Shown: piece by piece, positions 1-8,363 of the stretch
How the letters are laid out: every line of letters begins with the position of its first letter
Numbering within the stretch: the first letter of the stretch is position 1
Assembly: GCF_000731315.1 (NCBI RefSeq)
Contig: NZ_HG938354.1
Coordinates: 620,001 to 684,000, forward strand
Direction of reading: 5' to 3'
Length of the DNA: 64,000 bases
Source of the DNA: Neorhizobium galegae bv. orientalis str. HAMBI 540
Lineage (GTDB): Bacteria > Pseudomonadota > Alphaproteobacteria > Rhizobiales > Rhizobiaceae
Made by a program: the position numbers and the translations under genes
The notes under the pieces: generated by a model
Told to the model about the DNA's origin: nothing
The model's database searches: none
What the model saw: only the letters and a program-made list of their open reading frames with translations

Positions 1-1001
1 AGTGCCGCGGCCGAGGCCAGCGGATGTCCCGAATAGGTATAGCCGTGGGAGAACTCGACTGCACCGGACGCGGCGTTCTGCATCAGCGCTTCATGAACCG
101 CGTTCGACGCAATAACGCCACCCATCGGTACGGCACCGTTGGTCATCCCCTTGGCGATGGCAATCAGGTCGGGCGTCACGTCGAAACGGTCGGCAGCGAA
201 CGGGCGCCCGAGGCGCCCGAAACCGGTCACGACTTCGTCGAAGATCAGCAGGATGCCGTTTTGGGTGCAGATCTGACGAAGCCGTTCGAGATAACCGACC
301 GGCGGGATCAGCACTCCGGTAGAGCCCGCCACCGGTTCGACGATGACCGCGGCGACCGTCGACGGATCAAAGGTCTGCAGCATCTGGTCCAGAGCGTCGG
401 CGATCTCCGCGCCGTGGGCCGGTTGGCCAGGGCTGAAGGCGTTGCGAACTGGGTCATGGGTATGGGGCATATGGGCGGCACCTGGCAGCAACATGCCGAA
501 CTGTTTCTTGTGAGGCCCCATTCCGGCTGCGGAGAGACCGCCAAAGCCGACGCCATGATAGCCGCGCTGGCGGCCGATGATGCGCTGCCTTTGGCCTTGT
601 CCGCGGGCATGATGATAGGCGAGGGCAAGCTTCAGCGCGGTATCGGTGGCTTCGGAACCGGAATTGGTGAAGAAGACGTGGTCCAGGCCCTGCGGCGCAA
701 TGGAAGTCAGCCGGTTGGCATATTCGAAGGCCAGCGGATGGCCGAACCCGAAGGATGAGGCGAAGTCGAGCTGTGCGGCCTGCTTCTGGATCGCCTCGAC
801 GATCTTCGGATGCCCATGCCCGGCATTGACGCACCAGAGACCGGCAATCCCGTCGAGCAGCTTATGGCCGTCGCTCATGGAATAATACATGCCTTGGGCG
901 CCGGTCACGATCTGCGGAGCCGTCTTGAAGGAGCGATTGGAGGTGAAGGGCATCCAGTAGGCGTCGAGCGAATTGGCGTTGAGTTGCTGATGCGTGTCCA
1001 T
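1..1001 (-). CDS. Class III (omega) aminotransferase, partial
   Basis: This is a PLP-dependent class III aminotransferase. It resembles the beta-alanine/omega-amino acid:pyruvate group, which moves an amino group from an omega-amine to pyruvate in the cytoplasm. The reading frame is open from the ATG at 1001 to the window edge, giving 333 codons of an expected 440 or so; the C-terminus is outside. Visible landmarks are 'FFTNSGSEATDTALK' (cofactor phosphate region), 'IFDEVVTGFGR' and the Schiff-base lysine K284 in 'AIAKGMTNG'. It is the last gene of the minus-strand Dpp-type operon, 110 nt after the ATPase gene, so it probably processes the imported compound. The exact amine substrate cannot be read from sequence. 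Confidence 0.9.
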   Translation of the reverse strand, partial: MDTHQQLNANSLDAYWMPFTSNRSFKTAPQIVTGAQGMYYSMSDGHKLLDGIAGLWCVNAGHGHPKIVEAIQKQAAQLDFASSFGFGHPLAFEYANRLTSIAPQGLDHVFFTNSGSEATDTALKLALAYHHARGQGQRQRIIGRQRGYHGVGFGGLSAAGMGPHKKQFGMLLPGAAHMPHTHDPVRNAFSPGQPAHGAEIADALDQMLQTFDPSTVAAVIVEPVAGSTGVLIPPVGYLERLRQICTQNGILLIFDEVVTGFGRLGRPFAADRFDVTPDLIAIAKGMTNGAVPMGGVIASNAVHEALMQNAASGAVEFSHGYTYSGHPLASAAA

Positions 1002-1111
1002 AGGGTCTGCCCTCTTTCGAAATTATCGTTTGGCGATGCGGTGCGGCCGGGTTTGCCAAGCCGCAGGTGTTGGGGGCAACGCCTCGCCGGGGTGGGATCT
1101 ATGGCTCTGAT

Positions 1112-2722
1112 CTAGGCGGCGATGCCTAGCGTCGGCGTCGCCTTCAGCAGGGCCTGCGTGTAGGCATGTTGCGGATGATCCAGAACCTCTGCGACGCTGC
1201 CCTGCTCAACGATCAGTCCCTGCTCCATGACCACGATCCGATCGGCGACGCGCGAGACGGCACCGAGGTCGTGGCTGATGAACAGGCAGGCAAAACCATG
1301 GTTCTCCTGCAGCCTGCGGAAGAGGTCGAGAACCTGTTTCTGGATCGTCATGTCGAGGGCGGAGACCGGCTCGTCGGCGACGACGAAGGCGGGGTTGCGG
1401 ATGACGGCCCGGGCGATCGCCACACGCTGTCTCTGGCCGCCCGAAAGAGCGTGCGGATAGCGTTCGCCGAGCCCGATCAATCCGACTTCATCGAGCATGT
1501 CCTTGACCCGTTCGGTCTTCTCGGCACGGCTGAGCGCGGTGCCATGCCTGAGCGGCTCGCCGACGATGTCGGAAATCTTCTGGCGCGGATCGAGCGAGGA
1601 ATACGGATCCTGAAACACCAACTGGCATTGCAGGCGATAATCGCGGGCCGCCGCCTTGTCGGCGGATACCATCGATCGATCGCGGAAGAAGACGTCTCCT
1701 GCCGACAGTGGAAGCAGGCCGAGCATCGCGCGGCCAAGCGTCGTCTTGCCGGAACCCGAACCGCCGACGACGGCGACGACCTCGCCGGGCCGCACGCCCA
1801 GAGAGACCCCCCTGACGGCAAGCTTCTTTTCCGCCGTGCTGAACATGTTGCCGGCCCCCGAGAAGGTGACCTCCACATTGCGCGCCTCGATCAGCGGTGC
1901 TGCAGCGGCAAGCGGTTTGCGGTCATGGTCGCGCTTCGGCAGCGCGTCGATAAGCGTGCGCGTATACTGTTCTTTCGGCCGGCGGAGAACGTCTTCGACC
2001 GGCCCGGCCTCGACGAGCTTGCCGCGTTCGAGAACGATCACTTGTCTGGCGTATTGCGCGACAAGGCCGAGATTGTGGGTGATCAGCAGCACGGCGGTGC
2101 CAAAGGTGCGGGTCAGCTCGACCATGATCTCCATCACCTCACGCTGGGTCAGCGTGTCGAGCGCAGTCGTCGGCTCGTCGGCGATCAGAAGTTTCGGCCT
2201 GAGCAGCATGACCGATGCCAGCATGATGCGCTGGCGCATGCCGCCGGAAAACTGGTGCGGATAGGCGGAAAGACAGGCGGCAGGATCGGAGATCTTGACC
2301 CGTTCCAGCATCTCGGTGGCGCGCGCAAGGGCGGCCTCCACGCTGAGCTTTTCGTGCAGGCGAAGCCCTTCGACGAGTTGAGCGCCGATCGTCATCGCCG
2401 GATTGAGCGAGACCATCGGCTCCTGGAAGACCATTCCGATCGCGGCGCCGCGTATCTTGCGGATCTCGCTGTCCGGCATCCTGAGGATGTCGCGCTCCTG
2501 GAACAGGATTTCGCCGGAGGTCGGTTTGATCGATTTGGGCAGAAGCCGCATGGACGCACGTGCAGCGACCGTCTTGCCGCTGCCGCTTTCGCCCACGAGC
2601 GCGACGATGCTGCCGGCCTCGACGTCGAAGGAGACGTCATGAAGGATCTTGAGGCCGTTCGACGTCGTGACCTGAAGGTTTCGTACGCTCAGCAGCGGCA
2701 CGGTCTTGTCTGCGGTCATCAT
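1112..2722 (-). CDS. Peptide-type ABC importer, fused double ATPase
   Basis: This 536-residue protein carries two complete ABC ATPase domains in one chain, a DppD-DppF fusion as in GsiA or YejF. The N-terminal half has Walker A 'GESGSGKT', signature 'FSGGMRQR' and Walker B 'LLIADEP'. The C-terminal half has 'GGSGSGKT', 'LSGGQRQR' and 'FVVADEP'. It powers import through the two permeases encoded just upstream. Its start overlaps the stop of the permease gene by 4 nt (ATGA), which indicates translational coupling. The other two Dpp-type systems in this window use separate ATPase genes. Confidence 0.95.
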   Translation of the reverse strand: MMTADKTVPLLSVRNLQVTTSNGLKILHDVSFDVEAGSIVALVGESGSGKTVAARASMRLLPKSIKPTSGEILFQERDILRMPDSEIRKIRGAAIGMVFQEPMVSLNPAMTIGAQLVEGLRLHEKLSVEAALARATEMLERVKISDPAACLSAYPHQFSGGMRQRIMLASVMLLRPKLLIADEPTTALDTLTQREVMEIMVELTRTFGTAVLLITHNLGLVAQYARQVIVLERGKLVEAGPVEDVLRRPKEQYTRTLIDALPKRDHDRKPLAAAAPLIEARNVEVTFSGAGNMFSTAEKKLAVRGVSLGVRPGEVVAVVGGSGSGKTTLGRAMLGLLPLSAGDVFFRDRSMVSADKAAARDYRLQCQLVFQDPYSSLDPRQKISDIVGEPLRHGTALSRAEKTERVKDMLDEVGLIGLGERYPHALSGGQRQRVAIARAVIRNPAFVVADEPVSALDMTIQKQVLDLFRRLQENHGFACLFISHDLGAVSRVADRIVVMEQGLIVEQGSVAEVLDHPQHAYTQALLKATPTLGIAA

Positions 2723-3534
2723 CTTTGTTCCATTCGCGGGTCGAAGCGGTCGCGCAACGCATCACCCAGCAGATTGATGCCGAGCAGTGTCAGTGAGATG
2801 CAGATGCCTGGAGCAAGGCCAAGCCACGGCGCCTTTTCGATGTAGGTGCGGGCGGCCGACAGCATATTGCCCCAGGTCGGCGCCGGCGGCGGTACGCCGA
2901 GGCCGAGGAAGCTCAGGCCGCTTTCTGCCAGAACCACCCAGCCGAACATCGAGGTGGCGAGAACCACGATCGGCGCCGTGCAATTGGGCAGGACGTGGCG
3001 AAACATGGTCGCCAGTTCCGAATTGCCGATGACGCGGGAGGCTTCGACATATTCCCGCTCCCTGGCTGACAACACGCTTGCCCGGATGATGCGGAGAACG
3101 GAGGGCGCAAAGGCGATGCCCAGCGCCAGGATGATGCCGTATTTGTTCGGCCCTGAGATGACCATCAGCCCAAGCGCAAGCAATGTGCCGGGAAAGGCGA
3201 GAAGTGCGTCGCTGAACACCATCAGGATCCTGTCGACCAGCCCCCGCGTATAACCGGCGATCAGCCCTGCGACCGTGCCGACGATGACTGCGAAAGCGAC
3301 GGTAAAGATGGCAACCGTTATGCTCTGCACCGCGCCGGCCATAAGGCGCGAGACGACATCGCGCCCGAATTCGTCCGTGCCAAGCCAGAACTGCGCCGAT
3401 GGCGGCTTCAATCGTGATATGAGCTTGATGGCTGCAGGATCGTAAGGTGTCCAGAACACCGCGATAAGCGCCACGCCGCCGATGAAGATCAGCAAGGCGG
3501 AGCCGATCAGGAAGTTTGCCGGTTGCCTGATCAT
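2719..3534 (-). CDS. Peptide-type ABC importer permease (DppC family)
   Basis: This is a 271-residue inner-membrane permease of the DppC/OppC family. An N-terminal membrane segment ('LIGSALLIFIGGVALIAVFW') is followed by 'LGTDEFGRDVVSRL', the DppC hallmark, and the cytoplasmic EAA loop 'YVEASRVIGNS'. I chose the ATG at 3534 because it overlaps the stop of the preceding permease by 4 nt (ATGA). The frame is open further upstream, but that stretch is only the shadow of the neighbouring gene. It pairs with the DppB-like protein to form the pore. Confidence 0.93.
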   Translation of the reverse strand: MIRQPANFLIGSALLIFIGGVALIAVFWTPYDPAAIKLISRLKPPSAQFWLGTDEFGRDVVSRLMAGAVQSITVAIFTVAFAVIVGTVAGLIAGYTRGLVDRILMVFSDALLAFPGTLLALGLMVISGPNKYGIILALGIAFAPSVLRIIRASVLSAREREYVEASRVIGNSELATMFRHVLPNCTAPIVVLATSMFGWVVLAESGLSFLGLGVPPPAPTWGNMLSAARTYIEKAPWLGLAPGICISLTLLGINLLGDALRDRFDPRMEQR

Positions 3535-4484
3535 GACGCGGTGACCCGCGGATCGAACAACGGATAACACAGGTCGACGATCAGATTGACGATCACGTAG
3601 ATCATCGCCGTGAACAGCAGACATCCCTGTACCACCGGGTAGTCGCGAGCGAAGATAGCATCGACGAGAAGGCGTCCGAGGCCGGGCAAGGTAAAGACGG
3701 TTTCGAGGACCGCGATACCACCGAGCAGGCTGCCGAGGACCAGACCGATCATCGTCCAGGTCGGCGCAAATGCGTTGGGAAGCACGTGACGGAGCAGGAC
3801 CGTGCGCTCGGAAAGACCCTTGGCGCGTGCATGCGTGACATACTCCAGGCGCAGGATCTCGATCGCGCTGGCGCGCATCATCCGGGTCAGCACGCCGACC
3901 TCGATCAGCATCAGCGTGACGATCGGCAGGATGACATAGGTGATGGCGGTCCACGGGTTCTCGGTGAAGGGCACGAAGCCGACGACGGGCAGCCAGCCGA
4001 GCTTCAATCCGAACGCCAGCAGCAGCACGAGGCCGAGCCAGAAGCTCGGAATGGACATCAGGAGCGTCGAGCCGGCGACGATTGCGACGTCCACGGGTTC
4101 GTTCTGGCGCCAGGCTGCGATCAGACCCGCCGGAATGGCGATGAGCGTCGCAAGCCCGACGGCGACGAGAACGATAGTGGCGCTGACCTGGAAGCGGTCG
4201 AGCATCAGGGGCAGAACAGGGGCGCCGTTCGATATCGACTGGCCAAGATCGCCCTTGAGCACCTTGCCGAGCCAGTAGAGGAACTGCACCGGCACGGGCC
4301 GGTCGAGACCGAGATTGGAGCGCAGGCCCGCCACTTCCTCAGGGCTTGCCCCGTCCCCCAGAATAAGCAGAGCGGGATCTCCGGGGATCATCCGCACGAG
4401 GAAGAAGACCATGACGGCCACGAGCAGCAATGTTGGAAGCGTCCACAAGAGACGCTTCGCAATATAGGTTCCAAGGGCATGCAT
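3531..4484 (-). CDS. Peptide-type ABC importer permease (DppB family)
   Basis: This 317-residue inner-membrane permease has DppB-family features. The N-terminal membrane helix is followed by 'MIPGDPALLILG', then the periplasmic 'LGLDRPVPVQF' region, and near the C-terminus the EAA loop 'YVTHARAKGLSERTVLLRH' and 'LPGLGRLLVDAI'. It lies 4 nt after the solute-binding-protein gene and overlaps the next permease by 4 nt, so the operon is tightly coupled. Confidence 0.94.
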   Translation of the reverse strand: MHALGTYIAKRLLWTLPTLLLVAVMVFFLVRMIPGDPALLILGDGASPEEVAGLRSNLGLDRPVPVQFLYWLGKVLKGDLGQSISNGAPVLPLMLDRFQVSATIVLVAVGLATLIAIPAGLIAAWRQNEPVDVAIVAGSTLLMSIPSFWLGLVLLLAFGLKLGWLPVVGFVPFTENPWTAITYVILPIVTLMLIEVGVLTRMMRASAIEILRLEYVTHARAKGLSERTVLLRHVLPNAFAPTWTMIGLVLGSLLGGIAVLETVFTLPGLGRLLVDAIFARDYPVVQGCLLFTAMIYVIVNLIVDLCYPLFDPRVTAS

Positions 4485-4488
4485 GGGC

Positions 4489-6057
4489 TCACTTACCCTT
4501 TGAGGAGGAGACCCCCCACATGCGGGCGTAACCGACCGGCCAGGTCTTGTAGCCTTCGATATTGGACCGTACGGCGCCGATGCGAGTGCCCGAGTAGAGC
4601 GGGATCAGCGGAAGGTCGGCCCGGATCATCTCTTCAAGCTTGTCGAAGATCGCCTGACGCTTCGACCGATCGGAGATTGTCGTGCTTTCTGCGATCAGCT
4701 TCAAGCCTTCCGGATTGTCCCACACCTTGCTCGCGCTTTTGTCCTTGTTGCCGCTCACCATGTCATAGGAAAGCGATGGATCGAGACGTGCCGAATATGT
4801 AAACGACATGGCGCTGTAGTTGCCGCTCGTGTAGCGATCGAGCAGCGTCGCCCAATCGAGTGTCTCGACCTCAATGTTGATCCCGGCTTCCTGCGCCATC
4901 GCCTGCACAAGCACCGCAGCATCGAAGAGCGAAGGATAATATTTCGTCGTAAGCCATTTGATCGGCTGGCCGGCGTAGCCCGCCTCGGCGAGCAGTTTCT
5001 TGGCGTCTGCGATATTGCGGGTCGGCACTTCCTTTTGGGGAGCGCCGGAATACGGGCTCGGCACCGGAATGACGGAGACGCTTGCCGGCGACTGACCATT
5101 CGTCAGCGCCTCTGTGATCTGCGGAATGTCGAGCGAAAGGAGCAGCGCCTTTCGGATGCGGACGTCTTTCAGCAATGGATCGCGGGTCTGGAACAGCAGG
5201 CCGGTCAGGCCCATGGCTGCCGCCTTGTCCACCTTGAGCTTCCCGCTACCGGTCAGCTCCTCGATATCCGCATTGTTGACGTCGGCGAGCACATCGATAT
5301 CGCCGGAATAGATGGCTGCCTTTGCAGCCGCGTCATCCGGAATTATCATGAAGCGGACTGCGTCGATCTTCGGCGTCTTGTCGCCGACATAGCCGGTTAT
5401 CTCGCCGCCGGGAGACACATAGTTCGGATTGGCGGCCAGCTGAACATATTGGCCGCTGCGCCATTCCTGCAGCATGAAGGGACCGGTGCCGATCGGCTTG
5501 ACCCACTTGCCCTCGGTATCGAGCGAGCTCTTGTGGTAGACGCCGGTGCCGCCGCAGTCTGTGCGGGCGAGCGTCGCCAGGAACAGCGCGGTCGGCTTTT
5601 CAAGCGTGTAGACGACGGTCGAAACGTCCGGTGCCGCGACGTTCGTGACGTTGGCGACGCCGGATCCGGTCACGTCCTTCAGGCAGCGCCATGCGGTTTT
5701 AGGGTTGGTATAACGCTCCCAGGATCGCATCACGTCCGCGGAGGTCAGCGGCTCGCCGTTGCTGAACTTCAGGCCGTCGCGCAGCGTGAACGTGTAGCTC
5801 TTTCCATCTTCAGAAACAGCGACTGATTTCGCCAGCAGGGGAGCGACCGACGCGTCGTCGCGGTAGCCGACAAGGCCCTCGACGATGTGAAGTACGATGG
5901 CGTCGCTGTTGGCGTCGCGGTTGACGCCCGGATCGGTGGAGCGGATATCGGCATTGATGCGCACCCGCATCGTCTTGTCCTGCGCCATCGTGATGTCGGC
6001 TGCCGCAACGAGCACAGCGGCCATTGCTGTCATGGTCAAAAGCTTGCGATATTTCAT
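4489..6057 (-). CDS. Peptide-type ABC importer solute-binding protein
   Basis: This is a family 5 (DppA/OppA) periplasmic solute-binding protein of 522 residues. It has a clear signal peptide ending near 'ADITMAQ' and the family pattern 'FTLRDGLKFSNGEPLTSADV', followed by 'GTGPFMLQEW'. The start at 6057 is preferred over upstream codons because 'AGG' lies directly before it with a GGGG tract about 10 nt upstream, and the signal peptide begins there. Family 5 proteins also bind opines, nickel or amino sugars, so a peptide ligand is not certain. Confidence 0.93.
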   Translation of the reverse strand: MKYRKLLTMTAMAAVLVAAADITMAQDKTMRVRINADIRSTDPGVNRDANSDAIVLHIVEGLVGYRDDASVAPLLAKSVAVSEDGKSYTFTLRDGLKFSNGEPLTSADVMRSWERYTNPKTAWRCLKDVTGSGVANVTNVAAPDVSTVVYTLEKPTALFLATLARTDCGGTGVYHKSSLDTEGKWVKPIGTGPFMLQEWRSGQYVQLAANPNYVSPGGEITGYVGDKTPKIDAVRFMIIPDDAAAKAAIYSGDIDVLADVNNADIEELTGSGKLKVDKAAAMGLTGLLFQTRDPLLKDVRIRKALLLSLDIPQITEALTNGQSPASVSVIPVPSPYSGAPQKEVPTRNIADAKKLLAEAGYAGQPIKWLTTKYYPSLFDAAVLVQAMAQEAGINIEVETLDWATLLDRYTSGNYSAMSFTYSARLDPSLSYDMVSGNKDKSASKVWDNPEGLKLIAESTTISDRSKRQAIFDKLEEMIRADLPLIPLYSGTRIGAVRSNIEGYKTWPVGYARMWGVSSSKGK

Positions 6058-6094
6058 CCTGCGTTCCCCTTTTTGTTCCCTTATTGGTCTTTGC

Positions 6095-7258
6095 TCAAGC
6101 CGCGTTGGTCTGCACCTGGGGAGGCCGTTCGATCGGGCTGATCTGCATGTCGAGGCTGTATTTCCAGAAATGCGCGCCAAGTGCCGGCAAAAGCGCGACT
6201 TCCATTTCTCCCGTGCCCGGCACCATCACGATCATCGCGACCGTGGCGGACTGGTTGTTGGACAAGGGCGACCGACGGGGAGGCCGGCAGACGGAATACG
6301 GCGTCTCGAACGTGTCCGAGAGCGCAGTCTTGACGGTGTCGATCGTGACCGCGCCGATATGAGGCTGGAGCAACTGGCGGACACGCAGGTCGCGATAGAG
6401 GCTGTCGGGCATGTTCGCCACGCCCTTGTCGAGGAGCTTTGACAGGGCGATCGGGCTTTGGAAGTGATTGGCATGCACAAGCACCCCGTCCTGCGGATGA
6501 ACCAGGAAAGTCTCGTCGGGCGCGCATTCGAAATCGATCGCAATGCCATGGGCATGGCCGATCATCATGTTGTTTGAAGCGGACTTGCGGGTGGCATAGA
6601 CGGCCTGCATCGACAGTGCGAGCTGGTCCTGTTCTAGAACCTTGCGACGAATAATGGCGAGCGGCACGCCGAGCTCGCGGTAATCCCGTTCCGTCTCCAG
6701 ATAGTTGCCGCTGATGGAGATGCCGGCGGAATTGAAGCCGGTGCGCGCGAGGCCACCGGCTTCCGTGAAGGTGATAATATCCGGGCCGTCGTCCCGTTTG
6801 ATCTTCAGCACGACCGCAGTTTCAGCGCATTCTGCCTTCCAGTCCCAGTTCTGGGCGTGGATGAAGACGTCGTCTCTGGTCGCGCCCGGCATGACGAATA
6901 CGCCGGTGCAGCCGTCCGACTGGATGAAGTCCTCCTGCCCCTTCTCCCGGCGGCGCGCGAGCTTGAGGATTTCGGTGCGGGCATTGAGCAGGAGAATGGC
7001 TGCCAAATCCGTGTTAACGGCGCTGGCAATGCCGCGCATTTCCTCGATGTACTGACTGCCATACTCATCGATCGCGCCTGCGAAGCGGTCGATCATCGTG
7101 GCAAGGTCGCTGTCCTTCAGGCCGGACGAATGCAGCTGGTCTTTATAGTGCCCGATCCCCTTCAAGATACGCTCCGCGGCCTGTTCCCCATATTGTTGAC
7201 CGCGCTCGAACGGCGTACCAGAAATTTCAACAAGCGGGCAGGGAAGAGGCAGCGTCAT
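6095..7258 (-). CDS. C45-family acyltransferase/amidohydrolase (penicillin acyltransferase-like)
   Basis: This 387-residue protein matches the C45 Ntn-hydrolase family (acyl-CoA:6-aminopenicillanate acyltransferase and relatives). The N-terminal 'GTPFERGQQYG' is typical of the family. The likely nucleophile is C117 in 'SDGCTGVF', followed by 'HAQNWDW', which lines the active site. Such enzymes self-process before the Cys and then hydrolyse or transfer acyl groups on amides. No signal peptide is seen, so it should be cytoplasmic. It is the first gene of the Dpp-type operon, 37 nt before the binding-protein gene, and is divergent from the GntR-like regulator. This suggests that the imported compound is an acylated amine whose deacylated product feeds the aminotransferase; that link is inference. 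Confidence 0.87.
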   Translation of the reverse strand: MTLPLPCPLVEISGTPFERGQQYGEQAAERILKGIGHYKDQLHSSGLKDSDLATMIDRFAGAIDEYGSQYIEEMRGIASAVNTDLAAILLLNARTEILKLARRREKGQEDFIQSDGCTGVFVMPGATRDDVFIHAQNWDWKAECAETAVVLKIKRDDGPDIITFTEAGGLARTGFNSAGISISGNYLETERDYRELGVPLAIIRRKVLEQDQLALSMQAVYATRKSASNNMMIGHAHGIAIDFECAPDETFLVHPQDGVLVHANHFQSPIALSKLLDKGVANMPDSLYRDLRVRQLLQPHIGAVTIDTVKTALSDTFETPYSVCRPPRRSPLSNNQSATVAMIVMVPGTGEMEVALLPALGAHFWKYSLDMQISPIERPPQVQTNAA

Positions 7259-7367
7259 GGCATGGGATTCCGGATGATGGGCGACGAAAGAGGTCGACTG
7301 GGATTGTTTTCGTCAAGAAAGTATTTCATAGAACAAAAAGCAAAAATACCGGAAAGGCAAGCGGAAA

Positions 7368-8237
7368 ATGTCGGACGCGAGCACGCCGCTTCAGCAGGAC
7401 CTGATGCGCCGCATCGTCGAGGTAATCCACAAGGACAATCTTCAGCCGGGCGCGCCGCTGCGCCAGAGCCAGCTTGCCGAACGTTTGCGGGTATCGCGGA
7501 CGCCGGTGCGGATGGCGCTGGAACTTCTCGAGGCGCAGGGGGTGGTACGGCACGAGCCCAACCGCGGAATGAGGCTTGCCTCGATCCCGCCGATGATCGA
7601 GATCTCTAAGGCGCCGCCGGCTGACGAAGAACTGCTGATCGCGATTGCCAGGTTGCGGCGTGAAGGAGAGTTGCCGGAACAGTTCGCCGAGCTTGAATTG
7701 ATGCGGTTGACGGGGCGTGAGCGCACGCCCGTCCGCCAGGCGCTGATCAAGCTCGAGGGGTTGGGCGTTCTCCAGCGCAGGAAGGGTTACGGGTGGCAGT
7801 TTTTCGATCCGGCACGAGACATGCGCGCAAGGGAGGAGAGCTACAATTTTCGCCTGCTGATAGAGTGCGCGGCGATTCTGTCGCCTGAGTTTTCCCTCTC
7901 GGCGGAATGGATCCGCTCAATGAGGGCGCGGCACGAGGCCATGCTGGCAGGCCCTTGGACGGAAACGTCAAGCGTCACGCTTTTTGAAATGAATGCGGAA
8001 TTCCACCTCGGCATCAGTGCGGCATCGGGAAATCGCTATATCGAAGAGGCGATGAACCGACAGAACCAGCTTCGCCGCTTGTCGAACTACAACTGGCAGC
8101 ATGGATCCGGGCGTGTGGCGGTGACATGCAGGGAACATCTTGAAATCCTGGATCGTCTCGAACATGGTGAAAATGAGGTTGCTGCCGCCCTCATGCGCAG
8201 ACACCTTAGCGGAGCGCGGGGAACCGTTAGGAGATAA
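7368..8237 (+). CDS. GntR-like regulator with two winged-helix segments
   Basis: This 289-residue protein starts with a GntR-type winged helix (about residues 7-68, 'LRQSQLAERLRVSRTPVRMA'). After a short linker comes a second region of the same pattern (about 85-148, 'LMRLTGRERTPVRQALIKLE'). The remainder is a helical, FCD-like effector region with 'EMNAEFHLGI' and 'CREHLEILDRLEHGE'. A standard FadR-subfamily regulator of about 230 residues has one DNA-binding domain, so the doubling is unusual. It is divergent from the C45-Dpp operon, 109 nt apart, and is the obvious candidate to control it. A GGAAAGG sequence precedes the ATG at 7368. Confidence 0.88.
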   Translation: MSDASTPLQQDLMRRIVEVIHKDNLQPGAPLRQSQLAERLRVSRTPVRMALELLEAQGVVRHEPNRGMRLASIPPMIEISKAPPADEELLIAIARLRREGELPEQFAELELMRLTGRERTPVRQALIKLEGLGVLQRRKGYGWQFFDPARDMRAREESYNFRLLIECAAILSPEFSLSAEWIRSMRARHEAMLAGPWTETSSVTLFEMNAEFHLGISAASGNRYIEEAMNRQNQLRRLSNYNWQHGSGRVAVTCREHLEILDRLEHGENEVAAALMRRHLSGARGTVRR

Positions 8238-8363
8238 TTTGCATTTTGGGTAAGGAAATTCAAAGCAGACGTTTTCAATGTGTGGAGCAGCTGCAAGAGA
8301 ATGCGCGCATCTCGCGTCCTTGATCCGGATCCATTCACGGTGAAAGGCCCTTGGATTAAAACC

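Noticed and set aside
1166..2845. Long plus-strand frame of 559 codons opposite the fused ATPase gene
   Set aside because: It is the GC-rich antisense shadow of the ATPase, whose Walker and signature motifs are unmistakable on the minus strand.
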